The notes: generated by a model not told the origin, from the letters alone. A stretch of 64,000 bases of DNA from Burkholderia sp. TSV86 (GCF_001522865.1 NZ_LOWB01000104.1:62001-126000); one strand, 5' to 3'. Positions 1-8,516 are shown, counted from the stretch's first letter. Program-made: numbers and translations.

Positions 1-262
1 CGACGAACGCGCAGTCATGCGTGCTGCGTATCACGGCGCGCGGGCCGATGGTTGCGCCGATGGCGCGCGGCGCAACCGAGCAGCCGCCCGAGCGTTCCGC
101 GCTGCTGACGGGCGACATCGACGCACGCTCCGAGCGCACGCTCGTCGCGGGCTCGCGCGCGGCGCTCGCCGCGCATGTGCTCGTCGTTGCGCATCACGGC
201 AGCCGCACATCATCGACCGAACCTTTCCTCGACTCGGTCGAGCCGCGCGTCGCGGTATTTCA

Positions 263-273
263 GGTAGGCTATC
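263..273 (+). other. attL core
   Basis: GGTAGGCTATC, identical to 43154-43164. It encodes the V-G-Y of the ComEC motif QVGY. The integrase 3' end lies 34 bp away, the usual position for int beside its attachment site. Confidence 0.85.
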
Positions 274-307
274 TGAAACACCGTGCCTACCTCGGGCCGG
301 GAAAACC

Positions 308-1378
308 TTACGCAGCAAAGCTTTCCGGGGGTGTGTCAGTGCTGTCACGTGCTGCCTGTGACCAAATCGTGACCGCTTCTGCGTGCGCCGCAAGATGGTC
401 AGGCGCGAGATGAGCGTATCGCAAAACCATCTCGTATTTCGACCAACCGCCGAGTTCCATCAACCGATTGAGTGGCGTACCCGCTTGCACGTGCCAACTC
501 GCCCAGGTGTGCCGCAAGTCATGGAATCGAAAGTTTTCGATCCCGGCCCGCGCACATGCGCGCCTCCACTGCATCCGGTCCCAGCGCTCAATCGGTTTGC
601 CGCGGCGCGTGAACACGCGCGTTGGATGCTTGCCGAGTTGACGCCGGATGACTGTAACCGCCTCGTCGTTCAACGGCACACCGATCGGTTTTCGCGCCTT
701 TGCTTGATCGGGGTGAATCCATGCGCGGCGATTCACCAAATCAATTTGCGACCATTCCAGCCCGAGCACGTTGGCTTGACGCAGGCCAGTAGCGAGCGCA
801 AGCGTTGCGACGTCACGCAACCATTCCGATCGAATTGCTTCGAGCAAGCGGTGGGCTTCGCCGCGCGTGATCCAACGTATGCGCTTAGGCGGCATTGCAA
901 GTTCCGACAGTTTCGGGGCCTTATCGAGCCACCCCCATTCGTTCGCTGCGGCATTGAGCAACGCACGCATCGTGCCGAGATACCGATTCTTCGTCGTGGC
1001 CGTTAGCGGTCGGATGGCTTTTGTGCAGCCGTTGTGTTGCGGGAGCGCAGCAAAAATCTCATCGCGCGTGATCGAGTCTAGCCGTCGGCCAGCGAAGAAT
1101 TGCCGGAAGTGTCGGATATGTATCCGCTTGTTCACGTTGTCGTGCGCGCACGTGCGTCCTGCACTTTCTTCAAGGAACCGGAGCGCCGCTTCATCGAACA
1201 TGCGCGCAGGGCGTTCGCCAAGCTTCACGACGCGCCACGCCTCATGCTTCAACTTGTCGTGGAACTCTTGCGCCTCCTTTCGATTGGTTGTGCCAGTAGT
1301 TTGTCTAATGCGACCGCCGCCCGGCGTGCGGATGTCAACGTGCCAGATGTCACTGCCTTTGCGCTTTCGGATGGGCAT
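308..1378 (-). CDS. int: Tyrosine-recombinase integrase
   Basis: 356-aa site-specific recombinase that would insert and excise the prophage at the comEC attachment site. Catalytic residues can be placed: R200 (ATGLR), H286 and R289 (HDLRH), W312 in the second histidine position (GGW) and the nucleophile Y321 (LRYAHL). The N-terminal half carries the SAM-like core-binding domain. The start chosen is ATG 1378 because GGAAAGGAGAG lies just upstream; a longer frame exists but has no ribosome site. The start overlaps the excisionase gene in another frame. The 3' end contains one copy of a 16-bp repeat also found near attR. Confidence 0.95.
   Translation of the reverse strand: MPIRKRKGSDIWHVDIRTPGGGRIRQTTGTTNRKEAQEFHDKLKHEAWRVVKLGERPARMFDEAALRFLEESAGRTCAHDNVNKRIHIRHFRQFFAGRRLDSITRDEIFAALPQHNGCTKAIRPLTATTKNRYLGTMRALLNAAANEWGWLDKAPKLSELAMPPKRIRWITRGEAHRLLEAIRSEWLRDVATLALATGLRQANVLGLEWSQIDLVNRRAWIHPDQAKARKPIGVPLNDEAVTVIRRQLGKHPTRVFTRRGKPIERWDRMQWRRACARAGIENFRFHDLRHTWASWHVQAGTPLNRLMELGGWSKYEMVLRYAHLAPDHLAAHAEAVTIWSQAARDSTDTPPESFAA
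356..371 (+). repeat. Left copy of 16-bp subterminal repeat (possible integrase arm-type site)
   Basis: CTGTGACCAAATCGTG, 83 bp inside attL and within the last codons of int. The same 16 bp in the same orientation occurs at 43007-43022, 131 bp inside attR. Placement close to both ends suggests an arm-type site for the integrase (inference). Confidence 0.5.
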
Positions 1379-1590
1379 TGAAAACTCTCCTTTCCTTCCG
1401 TCCGCGCCGGTCGATCGGCATTGTAACTGGACGTTTGTGCTTTCAGATTTTCGGGCCACACGCGCCACGCTGCGCCTACGCGGAAGAAGCCAAGGGCTTC
1501 CTTGTTTGCGTAGAGGGTCGAATACGAGACTTTGAGTAGCGCGGCCGCTTCCTTCAGGGTCAGTGCGCGGGTTTCCGTGTCGATAGTCAT
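1249..1590 (-). CDS. xis: Excisionase-like MerR/helix-turn-helix protein
   Basis: 113-aa protein whose first ~60 residues are a helix-turn-helix of the excisionase/AlpA type (LTLKEAAALLKVSYSTLYAN, then FRVGAAWRVW). Such proteins bend attachment-site DNA to direct the integrase towards excision. Start ATG 1590 has GGGGGA upstream and overlaps the helicase stop codon as ATGA, so translation is probably coupled. The 3' third overlaps the integrase start in a different frame. Function is inferred from the fold and from its position beside int. Confidence 0.7.
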   Translation of the reverse strand: MTIDTETRALTLKEAAALLKVSYSTLYANKEALGFFRVGAAWRVWPENLKAQTSSYNADRPARTEGKESFQCPSESAKAVTSGTLTSARRAAVALDKLLAQPIERRRKSSTTS

Positions 1591-3047
1591 CGATTCCCCC
1601 TTCGTTTCATTGAGTCGAGCAAGATGTCTTGCACTTGGCGTTTGGTTTCCCGGCGCAGCACGACGTCTTCGTCGATCGTGTCGCGCGCGAGAATGTGGTA
1701 AATGAAGACCGGCCGGCGGCGTCCGGCCTGCAATTGACGGACGGGACCGATCCGCTCGACGATCTGCTGATATTCTTCGAGATTCCACCAGTGCCCAAAG
1801 ACAGCGAGAATGTTTCCGCCGTCCTGCAAGTTCAGGCCGTGCCCGGCGCTGGCCGGGTGCGCGAACATCACGGGAATCTTGCCGAGATTCCAGTCACGAA
1901 TCGTCTGTGGGTTCTGGTCGAGCGGCCGGCCGCGCGGGAATGCGCGCTGCAGCCGCGCAAGGTCCGACTTGAAGTGATAGGCGACGAGTACCGGCATGCC
2001 AGCGGCTTCCTCGACAATTTCTTCGAGCGCTTGTATCTTCAGGTCGTGGACCTCGTGCCACGGCGCCGTGTCGCTACCGTCATCGTCCTGCTTGTAGACG
2101 GCACCGTTTGCGAGTTGCAAGCACTTCATTGTCTTGCTCGCCACATTTACGGCTTCGATTGGACTGCCGTCGATTTCCATGAAGAGATGGCGTTCCATGT
2201 CACGATACAGGCGGCGCGCGCCGCTTGGCAGGTCAACGTAAACCGGTCGCACGATCGGTTCTTCGAGATCGAACCAATCAGCAGGGTCGAGGGAGATCGT
2301 GCAATCGGCGAGCGCTTCCTGAATCTGCTGCTGCGCGTGCGGCAACGGGCGCGTCTGGTGGTAGCCGTCGCCGCCTCGGATCGATTGGAACCAGCGTTCC
2401 TCGAACGCCGAATAGCTGCGCCCGAGCCGCCGACCACCATCGACGAACCACTGTTGCCCCCATAGATCCTGTAGCCCGTTGGGGGACGGTGTGCCGGTTA
2501 AATTGACCCATCGATGCACCTTTGTGTGGGCGATCTCGGCGAGGGCGCGGCCGCGCACACTGCCGCTGGATTTCCTCAGAAACTCGACGCCTTTCGTGCT
2601 GCGCTGCTTCGATACGCGAGTCGATTTAAGCTTGGTAGACTCGTCGGCGATGATCGTGCCGAACGGCCAGGGACGCGGATTGTGCTTGAACCAGTCAATC
2701 AACCATGGCAAGTTTTCGTAGTTGATCGAGAAGACCGGCGCGTCGCGGCGCAGTTGCATCGAGCGCCGGTTCGCATCTCCGATGATCGGCACAATTTCCA
2801 TACCGGACAGGTGCTCCCATTTAGCGACCTCATCCGGCCACGTCGATTGCGCGACGCGCAGTGGCGCGACGACGAGCGTGGGCATCGTCTCAATCCCGAA
2901 GTGATAAAGCGTCTCAAGCGTCGTCAGTGTGCTTACCGTCTTGCCTAGGCCCATGCCGGCCCACACATTGGAGCGATCGATTTCGGATTCGTGACCGATG
3001 ATAAGACGTTGGTAATCCCAAGGGGTAAAGGTGCGACGAGCCGTCAT
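1587..3047 (-). CDS. SNF2/DEAD-type superfamily 2 helicase
   Basis: 486-aa ATPase/helicase. Visible motifs: Walker A GMGLGKT near residue 32, DESTK box (ADES) in the middle of the first RecA domain, LTGTP (motif III), GHGLNLQ and QIVERIGPVRQ (motifs V and VI, close to the QxxxRxxRxGQ of SNF2 proteins). Likely remodels or unwinds DNA during phage replication or recombination. It lies in a chain of ATGA-overlapping genes between a 53-aa gene and xis. Start ATG 3047 overlaps the upstream stop. Confidence 0.88.
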   Translation of the reverse strand: MTARRTFTPWDYQRLIIGHESEIDRSNVWAGMGLGKTVSTLTTLETLYHFGIETMPTLVVAPLRVAQSTWPDEVAKWEHLSGMEIVPIIGDANRRSMQLRRDAPVFSINYENLPWLIDWFKHNPRPWPFGTIIADESTKLKSTRVSKQRSTKGVEFLRKSSGSVRGRALAEIAHTKVHRWVNLTGTPSPNGLQDLWGQQWFVDGGRRLGRSYSAFEERWFQSIRGGDGYHQTRPLPHAQQQIQEALADCTISLDPADWFDLEEPIVRPVYVDLPSGARRLYRDMERHLFMEIDGSPIEAVNVASKTMKCLQLANGAVYKQDDDGSDTAPWHEVHDLKIQALEEIVEEAAGMPVLVAYHFKSDLARLQRAFPRGRPLDQNPQTIRDWNLGKIPVMFAHPASAGHGLNLQDGGNILAVFGHWWNLEEYQQIVERIGPVRQLQAGRRRPVFIYHILARDTIDEDVVLRRETKRQVQDILLDSMKRRGNR

Positions 3048-3205
3048 AGCCGGCGCTCCGTAGCGAAGAACAGCACGCAGCGAAAGTACAGTTTGAGCGC
3101 AGCGTCGAGCGTGGTTTCGAATACCGAATTACCGTGCTTGTCATACACCATCCAGTTGTGCGTACTGAGTTGCCGTGCGCGTGGCTTCGTGGTGATCTGG
3201 ATCAT
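3044..3205 (-). CDS. Small hypothetical protein (53 aa)
   Basis: Begins MIQITTKPRARQL; short, basic and without a recognised domain. The ATG at 3205 overlaps the stop of the upstream 47-aa gene and its own stop overlaps the helicase ATG, so it is an integral part of the coupled early operon. Function unknown. Confidence 0.6.
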   Translation of the reverse strand: MIQITTKPRARQLSTHNWMVYDKHGNSVFETTLDAALKLYFRCVLFFATERRL

Positions 3206-3345
3206 GTACCGTACCCCGCTGCAAAGCATTTGACTGGTGCAACACCGTAGTAGAGGCGGAAGTAGCCGATGCCAAACGAGCCCGCGATGTAAAGCGCCAT
3301 CACGACAGCACCAACGCAGGCGAATAAATAGAGAGTGGGTTTCAT
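3202..3345 (-). CDS. 47-aa single-pass membrane protein
   Basis: Short frame starting at ATG 3345 (MKPTLYLFACVGAVVMALYI...). Residues about 4-28 form one hydrophobic segment; the C-terminal part is short and polar with aromatic residues. The TGA stop overlaps the ATG of the next gene (ATGA), which supports it being translated. No clear Shine-Dalgarno site is visible. Function unknown; small early phage membrane proteins often modulate host functions, but nothing here shows that. Confidence 0.5.
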   Translation of the reverse strand: MKPTLYLFACVGAVVMALYIAGSFGIGYFRLYYGVAPVKCFAAGYGT

Positions 3346-3424
3346 GTGATAGATATCGTTCGGGGTGTGCGAGACGCCGTGATCGTTGGCCGATCAACAC
3401 GGTGCGTTATTTTTATGCCCCTCC

Positions 3425-3835
3425 TTATTCGCGCGGCTCTGGCCACACGACTCCGTTAAAAATTTCCCGAAGTTGGGCCGCGCGAGCTGCGAGCGCTCGA
3501 CGATCGCGCGAACCTTCAGCCATCGTCACGCTAATTTCGTCGCGATTAAATGGAATGAGCCCATCAGTCAGCCGATATAGCAACGCGCCAGCTTGCAGCC
3601 AACCGCCGAATAAATCGACGCGCGGCTTCGATCGGATCAAGCGCGGGTCGAACTTTGCATCCCAACTGACATAGTTCATGCCATTGCAGTGGGGGCAAAC
3701 ATAGCGTTGATGGCACGGCGTACCGTCCATGTCTCCACCTTCGACGTCAAAGTACTGGCGACAATGTCCGCACTTGAGTCGCCAGCCCCCGACACTTCTG
3801 AAGTAGCGGCCGATCCGCTGGGTTTCGTCAGTCAT
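3425..3835 (-). CDS. Zinc-ribbon early protein (136 aa)
   Basis: Contains two CxxC knuckles (LKCGHC and YVCPHC) about 25 residues apart near the N-terminus, a typical zinc ribbon, followed by a helical C-terminal half. Start ATG 3835 is preferred over ATG 3847 because GGAG lies at the right distance in front of it; the first 5 nt overlap the upstream stop. The start lies inside a 27-bp sequence repeated at the start of the upstream gene. Role unknown. Confidence 0.65.
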   Translation of the reverse strand: MTDETQRIGRYFRSVGGWRLKCGHCRQYFDVEGGDMDGTPCHQRYVCPHCNGMNYVSWDAKFDPRLIRSKPRVDLFGGWLQAGALLYRLTDGLIPFNRDEISVTMAEGSRDRRALAARAAQLREIFNGVVWPEPRE

Positions 3836-4037
3836 GATCGGCTCCATTGAGAAGGGCGCGCATCGCCTCGATATGCGTTTGCGACACTGCCATCGCGCGA
3901 CGGTCATGCGCTGCGATCTCGCGATCGTAGGTCGCTGCCAAGGCGCGGAGCGCGGTTTGCTGGGATTCACCCTTCTCGTTCAATTCGAGAAGCTCGCGGC
4001 ATCGTTGCAGCAGGTCGTCGGTGGGCTTACCGGTCAT
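3828..4037 (-). CDS. Small coiled-coil hypothetical protein (69 aa)
   Basis: Starts MTGKPTDDLLQRC with GGAG upstream; mostly helical and charged. It ends ALLNGADHD, the same C-terminal peptide as the large protein encoded immediately upstream (4027-5565), because both gene ends lie in the same repeated 27-bp junction. Function unknown. Confidence 0.55.
   Translation of the reverse strand: MTGKPTDDLLQRCRELLELNEKGESQQTALRALAATYDREIAAHDRRAMAVSQTHIEAMRALLNGADHD
3831..3857 (-). repeat. Gene-junction repeat, copy 1
   Basis: 27 bp identical to 4033-4059. Read on the minus strand it encodes A-L-L-N-G-A-D-H-D at the end of one gene and, in another frame, the ribosome site GGAG and start ATG of the next. 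Confidence 0.85.
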
Positions 4038-5565
4038 GATCGGCTCCATTGAGAAGGGCTCGCAGAGCGACAGCAGCGAGCCTGCTATGCGTCAGTTCAA
4101 GGAAGTCCGCGGCTTGCATCAGCATCGCGCGCTGCTCGTCCGTCAGGCGCGCCTCTCCCGCATCGGCGGGGGCACTGACGATCGGCGAACCGTGATGCCA
4201 GAGCATCATGCAAAGGTTCGCCACGTCGCGCGGGTCGCCTTTGTCGACGTGTTCGAGCAGCATCCGCGATAGGTCGGCTGGGCTGCACGTCTCCCATCCG
4301 CCGCGGCCCTTGTCACGGGCCAGCGCGAGCTTGTGCTTCATGACGGCGGCGAACGAGTCCACGGCAACATCGTCGGAGTGAGGCTCGAGCGCCTCTGCCG
4401 GTGCGTCGCCGAACGCATCCCGGAACGCTTTCACCGAAATCGCCACGTTGCCGCCCTCGACCGTCGTGGCTGCGGCGATCGCGTTGAACGTCTTCTGGTA
4501 TGGGAACGGCTCCGCCGGTGCGTCGGCGGGGGCTACCGGTTCCGTAACTTCGTTGCAGCGCGGGCAAAGAGCATTTGGAAAGCCGTGCTTCATCGTCATG
4601 GTTGCGGAGGCGTCCCCTTTCCACGCACACTCGCTGTTGCAGCATTGGTGTGTCTCTGCCGGTGCGTCGGCCTGCGCGGGTTGCGGGGCAGCGAGATATG
4701 CGCGGACCAGTGCCTTGAATTCATCACGCCGTGCATGATCAGTAGGGCCATCCGGCTTGTTATCGAGTAAATACAGCGCTTCGCGCAAAAGCGACTCCGC
4801 AACGGGAGCACGTGCATTCAGGAGACGCTTCAACTCTGCGCAGTCTTTTTCGAGTTGCAAATAAGATGGCTTCCAGTCGTACTCAGCCGCCGCCTCCGCA
4901 GCGGGCGATGCTGCCGCGCGGGCCTGCCAAGCGTCCCACGCCGTGACTGCATCGCGGTCGTGGTCTGCGATCGGCCGCATCGTGCCGCGCGTGTACCAGC
5001 GCTCGAACGCCGCCCGCTCGTCGACCGACGCTACCATTTTGCGGTCGTGCGCAATTTGGTCGGCCGACGCTGCTATCGCCATAGCGGGTTGCATCGACGT
5101 CCACCGTTCGATTGTCTTGTTGGCATAGTCGCTGGCCGCGCTCCAGCTATCCACTTGGTCGGGGAAATCCTCACGGTCATAATGTTGCCCTTCACGCCAT
5201 GCTGCGCGTAGGTAGGCGAACAGATCACGCACGTCGATCGTTACCCGATACGGCTCGTCGGTCGGCGCTGTTGCCGGAGCGGCGGAGCGAGATAGTGCGC
5301 CGATCGCTTGCTCAATCGTATTGCGGGCGAACTCGCTTCTGCAAAGTGCACTGTCGCCGCTCATCAGCAGTCGAAGCCGTTCGATGAGGGCTCCTTCCGC
5401 ACCTGTCTCATTGACGATGGAAGTCGGCGCTGCGGCGGGTGGTGCGTCGGCTTCGCGCAACAGTTCGCGCAGCGCACCGATCTGCTTTTCACCGCTGATC
5501 AGTATCGAAGGCAAACCGATCGCGCGCAGCGTCTCGGCAACCCGTTCGGGAAAGGTTTTCGTCAT
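4027..5565 (-). CDS. Modular early protein, several small domains joined by Ala/Pro-rich linkers (512 aa)
   Basis: Start ATG 5565 (MTKTFPERV). The chain alternates compact segments with Ala/Pro-rich spacers such as APATAPTDEP and APADAPAEP. Recognisable segments include one rich in W/Y (FERWYTRG...AWDAWQARA), a zinc-ribbon-like part (CCNSEC...LCPRC) and a segment DKGRGGWETCSPADLSRML with HVDKGDPRDVANLCMML. The last resembles modules recurring in accessory Ea22/DUF550-like proteins of enterobacterial phages (recollection, not a search). Looks like a fusion of accessory modules; function unknown. An intrinsic terminator lies directly upstream. Confidence 0.6.
   Translation of the reverse strand: MTKTFPERVAETLRAIGLPSILISGEKQIGALRELLREADAPPAAAPTSIVNETGAEGALIERLRLLMSGDSALCRSEFARNTIEQAIGALSRSAAPATAPTDEPYRVTIDVRDLFAYLRAAWREGQHYDREDFPDQVDSWSAASDYANKTIERWTSMQPAMAIAASADQIAHDRKMVASVDERAAFERWYTRGTMRPIADHDRDAVTAWDAWQARAAASPAAEAAAEYDWKPSYLQLEKDCAELKRLLNARAPVAESLLREALYLLDNKPDGPTDHARRDEFKALVRAYLAAPQPAQADAPAETHQCCNSECAWKGDASATMTMKHGFPNALCPRCNEVTEPVAPADAPAEPFPYQKTFNAIAAATTVEGGNVAISVKAFRDAFGDAPAEALEPHSDDVAVDSFAAVMKHKLALARDKGRGGWETCSPADLSRMLLEHVDKGDPRDVANLCMMLWHHGSPIVSAPADAGEARLTDEQRAMLMQAADFLELTHSRLAAVALRALLNGADHDR
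4033..4059 (-). repeat. Gene-junction repeat, copy 2
   Basis: Second copy of the 27-bp junction sequence, 202 bp from the first. It marks the end of the 512-aa modular gene and the start of the 69-aa gene. Confidence 0.85.
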
Positions 5566-5580
5566 GATTAATCTGTTCCG

Positions 5581-5614
5581 AAAAAGAAGCGGGCGCGTCG
5601 AACAGACCGCGCCC
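5581..5614 (-). terminator. Intrinsic terminator between VRR-NUC gene and modular gene
   Basis: On the minus strand, stem GGGCGCG/CGCGCCC (5614-5608 with 5597-5591), 10-nt loop, then GCTTC and a run of five T (5585-5581). It falls between the stop of the 5675 gene and the start at 5565, so it would attenuate the distal early genes. It resembles the element at 13008-13035 in loop and flanks. Confidence 0.7.
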
Positions 5615-5674
5615 ACCAAAGAAGCCGCACCCCGAAATATTGGGAAATTGGCGCGGCATTACGGGGTAACAGGA

Positions 5675-6094
5675 TCAGGATGTTGGTCGGGCTGCTGCGG
5701 TGCCCGTGTGCATGGCAGCGCGAATGATGCGTTCGGCAAATTGAATTGGTGACTCGCCAAGACTTGGCTGTAAATCAGCAATTTGCATACTGTCTGGGTG
5801 CTCTTGCACTCGTTGGAAAAACGCGTCGATCGCCTCTCTGGTGTCGACAACTAATGCGTTACAGCCGAACCCGATGAGGCGTTTCAATTCGCGCTCTTGT
5901 GCCAATGTGGGCTTGCCACCGGGCCGTTTGACTTCAATGAAGAAGATTCGGCCAGGCGGCAGGATGACGATCCGATCGGGTACACTGCGCCGAGCTGGAC
6001 TCCTGAATTTGTAGGCACTACCGCCGGCTGCTCGCACACGGTCGACGAGATACGTCTCGATTTCTCTTTCAAGCACAGGTGATTGTTTTCCCAT
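5675..6094 (-). CDS. VRR-NUC domain nuclease
   Basis: 139 aa. Contains the PD-(D/E)XK core of the VRR-NUC family: PDRIVILPPG, then FFIEVKRPGGKPT and QERELKRL, giving the D, E and K of the active site. Stand-alone VRR-NUC proteins occur in many phages beside polymerase and SNF2 helicase genes and are thought to be structure-specific endonucleases acting on replication or recombination intermediates. Start ATG 6094; it lies 3 nt downstream of the polymerase gene. Confidence 0.85.
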   Translation of the reverse strand: MGKQSPVLEREIETYLVDRVRAAGGSAYKFRSPARRSVPDRIVILPPGRIFFIEVKRPGGKPTLAQERELKRLIGFGCNALVVDTREAIDAFFQRVQEHPDSMQIADLQPSLGESPIQFAERIIRAAMHTGTAAARPTS

Positions 6095-6097
6095 AGA

Positions 6098-8227
6098 TCA
6101 GTCCTTCTTGTATCGGTACGCAGAGAAACCGGCCGCTGACAGAGGCAAGCCGTCGGCCCACGCCGGCACCGTTGCGATCAAGCTGGAAAGGTGCTCGGCG
6201 TTGAAATCGTCGCGGTCGGGTGCTTCGGTGACGACTTCGTCATGCACCTTCAACACCAGTTCATAGCCGGCTGCTTCAACAGACGGCGCGTTGTGAAATA
6301 GCACGTCACGCGCGACGGCTTGGCACAAGTTCTCGAAAATCTTTCCGCCGTAGGTCTTTGTGCGCTGCCACTTCCGCGAGTACTGGTTCACGCCCATGTA
6401 ACTGATCTCGCCGTCGTCGCTCACGCGCGGCGCGAGATAGCAGAGCTGGCGCTTGCTCGGCAGCTGCACGCGCAGCCATTCGCCGTCGCGCCGCATGATC
6501 ACGCGCCGCGCGCGAACGGTCTTGCCCGGCGAGCTGATCGTCTGCACCGCCGCGTCGCGCAGCTCACCCCAGTAACTCGATATCTGCGGGTGCGCTGCAC
6601 GCCACAGGCGTTTCAGGATGTCGCAGGCGATGAACACGTCCTGCGGCAGGCCGAGCGTGCGGCGCTTCTTTACGGCCCAATCCCACATGCCGCGTGCCGC
6701 GCGCACGATCTCCGGGTCGACGGTATCGAGCGCTGCGAATACGGCCGCGCGGATGTTATCGAGGTCCATCTTGTACGTCATCGTGAAGGTGACGAACGCA
6801 CCGACGCCACCCTCGTAGGCGAGCGCCAGCTCCATCACCTTTCCGAGCTGGCGCATGTATTTGTCGACTGCTTCGACTGCTACGCCGAACGCCCGCGCAT
6901 ACGCCAGCTTGTACAGATCGGTGCCGATGCCGGCATCGAAGTCTCGGAACGCTTGCAGCTTCCACTTCTCGCCGGCCAACCACGCTGCGTCACGCCCCTC
7001 GATGTTCGAAAGGTCGGCGACGGCGATTTTCTTGCCGGGCGGGGCAATGATCGCGCCGCGCACGACGTTTGCCGTCAGTCCGATAACATTGCTGAACACC
7101 AGATCGGCACAACCTGATTTCAGCGCCTCGATCCCCATTTCGGTGTAGCGGTCGGCGTCACCCTCCGAAATCTTGTCGACGCCGAGTTCGCGTTTCATCA
7201 GTGCAACATCCGGGCGCGGCATGTTGCCGGGCTGGTAGAGGCGGTGGGCGTCACGTCCGGTGCGCGCTGCACCGCAGAACTGCGTCAACCCCCGCAACCG
7301 ACCATCACTCGACACGCCGCGCAACAGCGTTTTGTATTTCGACGAACTCGTCATCGTTGCTTCGAGGCGGATTGCGAGCAGTTCGCGCAGCGCGTCTGGC
7401 AGATCAGGGTCGTTGATGCGTCGCTCAAGCGTCGACTTCTTCATGTCTGGCAGATCGATGTCGTACTCTTTGAGCAGGTGTGCGAGCAATTTATCGCGTT
7501 GTGTCGCCTTCGCGACTTCGCCATCGGTCAGTTCGACTGTGCGAGCGGCGAGTTCTTTTTGCGCCCTGTCAATTGCATCGACGGCAGCGCGTGCGAGATC
7601 GACGTCCATTTGGATTCCGCGCATGTTGATGCGTTGGTCTTGATGCCAGAGTGCCAATTCGTCCGCATTGTTTGGATAATTCCATTTCGGCATCTTCGCG
7701 TGTACCGCGCGCATTGCCGTAATGTCGCGGCCGGCGTATTCGAGGAACCGCGCCCACTGCTCGGGGTGCGTTTCGCGCGTGGCGCGGCGCAGTTCGCTGA
7801 ACGCTGGCCGTGGTTTGCAGAACAGCTGGATCAGCTGCGCCCCTTCCTTGTCCTTCGCTTGGTCGGTCGGCACGTTGAAGATCTCGCAGAGCAGGGCAAG
7901 CGCGCCGGGCAGGCCGTGCGCGTAAGCCTGCACCATCGTGTCGCGCCACTTTTCCTCGGGCATGCGCGCGTACACGTCGGGCATCGCGTGCATCAGCACG
8001 ACGCGGTCGAACATGCCGCCGTTCTGCCACCAGTATTCATCGGCCGCGTCGATCGCCGCGTCGAGTTCGGCGGGCATCCGCGCGACTGCCGTGCGATCCC
8101 ATGTGCCGACCGGACCGTCGTCGATGGCCCACGTCCAGATCATGATCTCGGCCTGCTTGGCGTAGCGGTGCGTGCCGTGCTTCAGCGGTATGGGCGAGAA
8201 TGTTTCGGTGTCGAGCCACAGCTTCAT
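6098..8227 (-). CDS. Family A DNA polymerase (phage type)
   Basis: 709 aa. The N-terminus has the 3'-5' exonuclease signature LDTETFSPI (D6, E8). The polymerase domain shows motif A VADLSNIEGRDAAW near residue 400, motif B RQLGKVMELALAYEG, and motif C LKVHDEVV near residue 660. There is no 5'-3' exonuclease domain. It should be the phage replicative polymerase. Start ATG 8227 overlaps the upstream stop (ATGA). A longer upstream frame is out of keeping with the conserved N-terminus. Confidence 0.93.
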   Translation of the reverse strand: MKLWLDTETFSPIPLKHGTHRYAKQAEIMIWTWAIDDGPVGTWDRTAVARMPAELDAAIDAADEYWWQNGGMFDRVVLMHAMPDVYARMPEEKWRDTMVQAYAHGLPGALALLCEIFNVPTDQAKDKEGAQLIQLFCKPRPAFSELRRATRETHPEQWARFLEYAGRDITAMRAVHAKMPKWNYPNNADELALWHQDQRINMRGIQMDVDLARAAVDAIDRAQKELAARTVELTDGEVAKATQRDKLLAHLLKEYDIDLPDMKKSTLERRINDPDLPDALRELLAIRLEATMTSSSKYKTLLRGVSSDGRLRGLTQFCGAARTGRDAHRLYQPGNMPRPDVALMKRELGVDKISEGDADRYTEMGIEALKSGCADLVFSNVIGLTANVVRGAIIAPPGKKIAVADLSNIEGRDAAWLAGEKWKLQAFRDFDAGIGTDLYKLAYARAFGVAVEAVDKYMRQLGKVMELALAYEGGVGAFVTFTMTYKMDLDNIRAAVFAALDTVDPEIVRAARGMWDWAVKKRRTLGLPQDVFIACDILKRLWRAAHPQISSYWGELRDAAVQTISSPGKTVRARRVIMRRDGEWLRVQLPSKRQLCYLAPRVSDDGEISYMGVNQYSRKWQRTKTYGGKIFENLCQAVARDVLFHNAPSVEAAGYELVLKVHDEVVTEAPDRDDFNAEHLSSLIATVPAWADGLPLSAAGFSAYRYKKD

Positions 8228-8496
8228 GCCGCACCCTGCGCGATCGAGCGCGCCTTCGTCAGCGGCCGGATGTCGTTCAGCAGGCGCATGTTCTCGGTTT
8301 CGGTGCCGCGATACTTCAGCTTCACGAACACGCGGTGCAAATTGCGCTCGCCACTCAGCGACTCCTGCACGTCGTACCCGGTCACTTCGCACACGTGGTC
8401 GAAGTCATCGCGGCCGTGCGCGATCAGCACGAGCGCGCCGATCGGTGGCAGCAGTGGCGCGCCATCCCACAGCCGCGCGGTGTTTTCGTTGGGCAT
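8224..8496 (-). CDS. Hypothetical early protein (90 aa)
   Basis: Begins MPNENTARLWDGAPLLPP with CGGAG upstream. Beta-rich sequence with LVLIAHGRDDFDHVCEVTGY; no catalytic motif recognised. Its stop overlaps the polymerase ATG, so the two are translationally coupled. Found in the replication operon, function unknown. Confidence 0.65.
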   Translation of the reverse strand: MPNENTARLWDGAPLLPPIGALVLIAHGRDDFDHVCEVTGYDVQESLSGERNLHRVFVKLKYRGTETENMRLLNDIRPLTKARSIAQGAA

Positions 8497-8516
8497 GGTT
8501 GCTCCGTACAGGCGAC

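Larger units (their letters stand above)
1..413 (+). pseudogene. comEC: comEC, 5' part (C-terminal region up to attL), interrupted by prophage
   Basis: Open from the window edge in the frame of position 3. The translation contains a metallo-beta-lactamase-like stretch (LLTGDID, then VVAHHGSRTSS) typical of the C-terminal domain of ComEC/Rec2, the inner-membrane channel for DNA uptake in natural transformation. Host sequence ends at the attL core (263-273) within Q-V-G-Y. From there the frame runs into prophage DNA for about 47 foreign codons and stops at 411-413. The missing ComEC tail is at 43154-43340. The gene begins upstream of the window. The lysogen can therefore make only a C-terminally replaced ComEC, probably inactive (inference). 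Confidence 0.85.
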
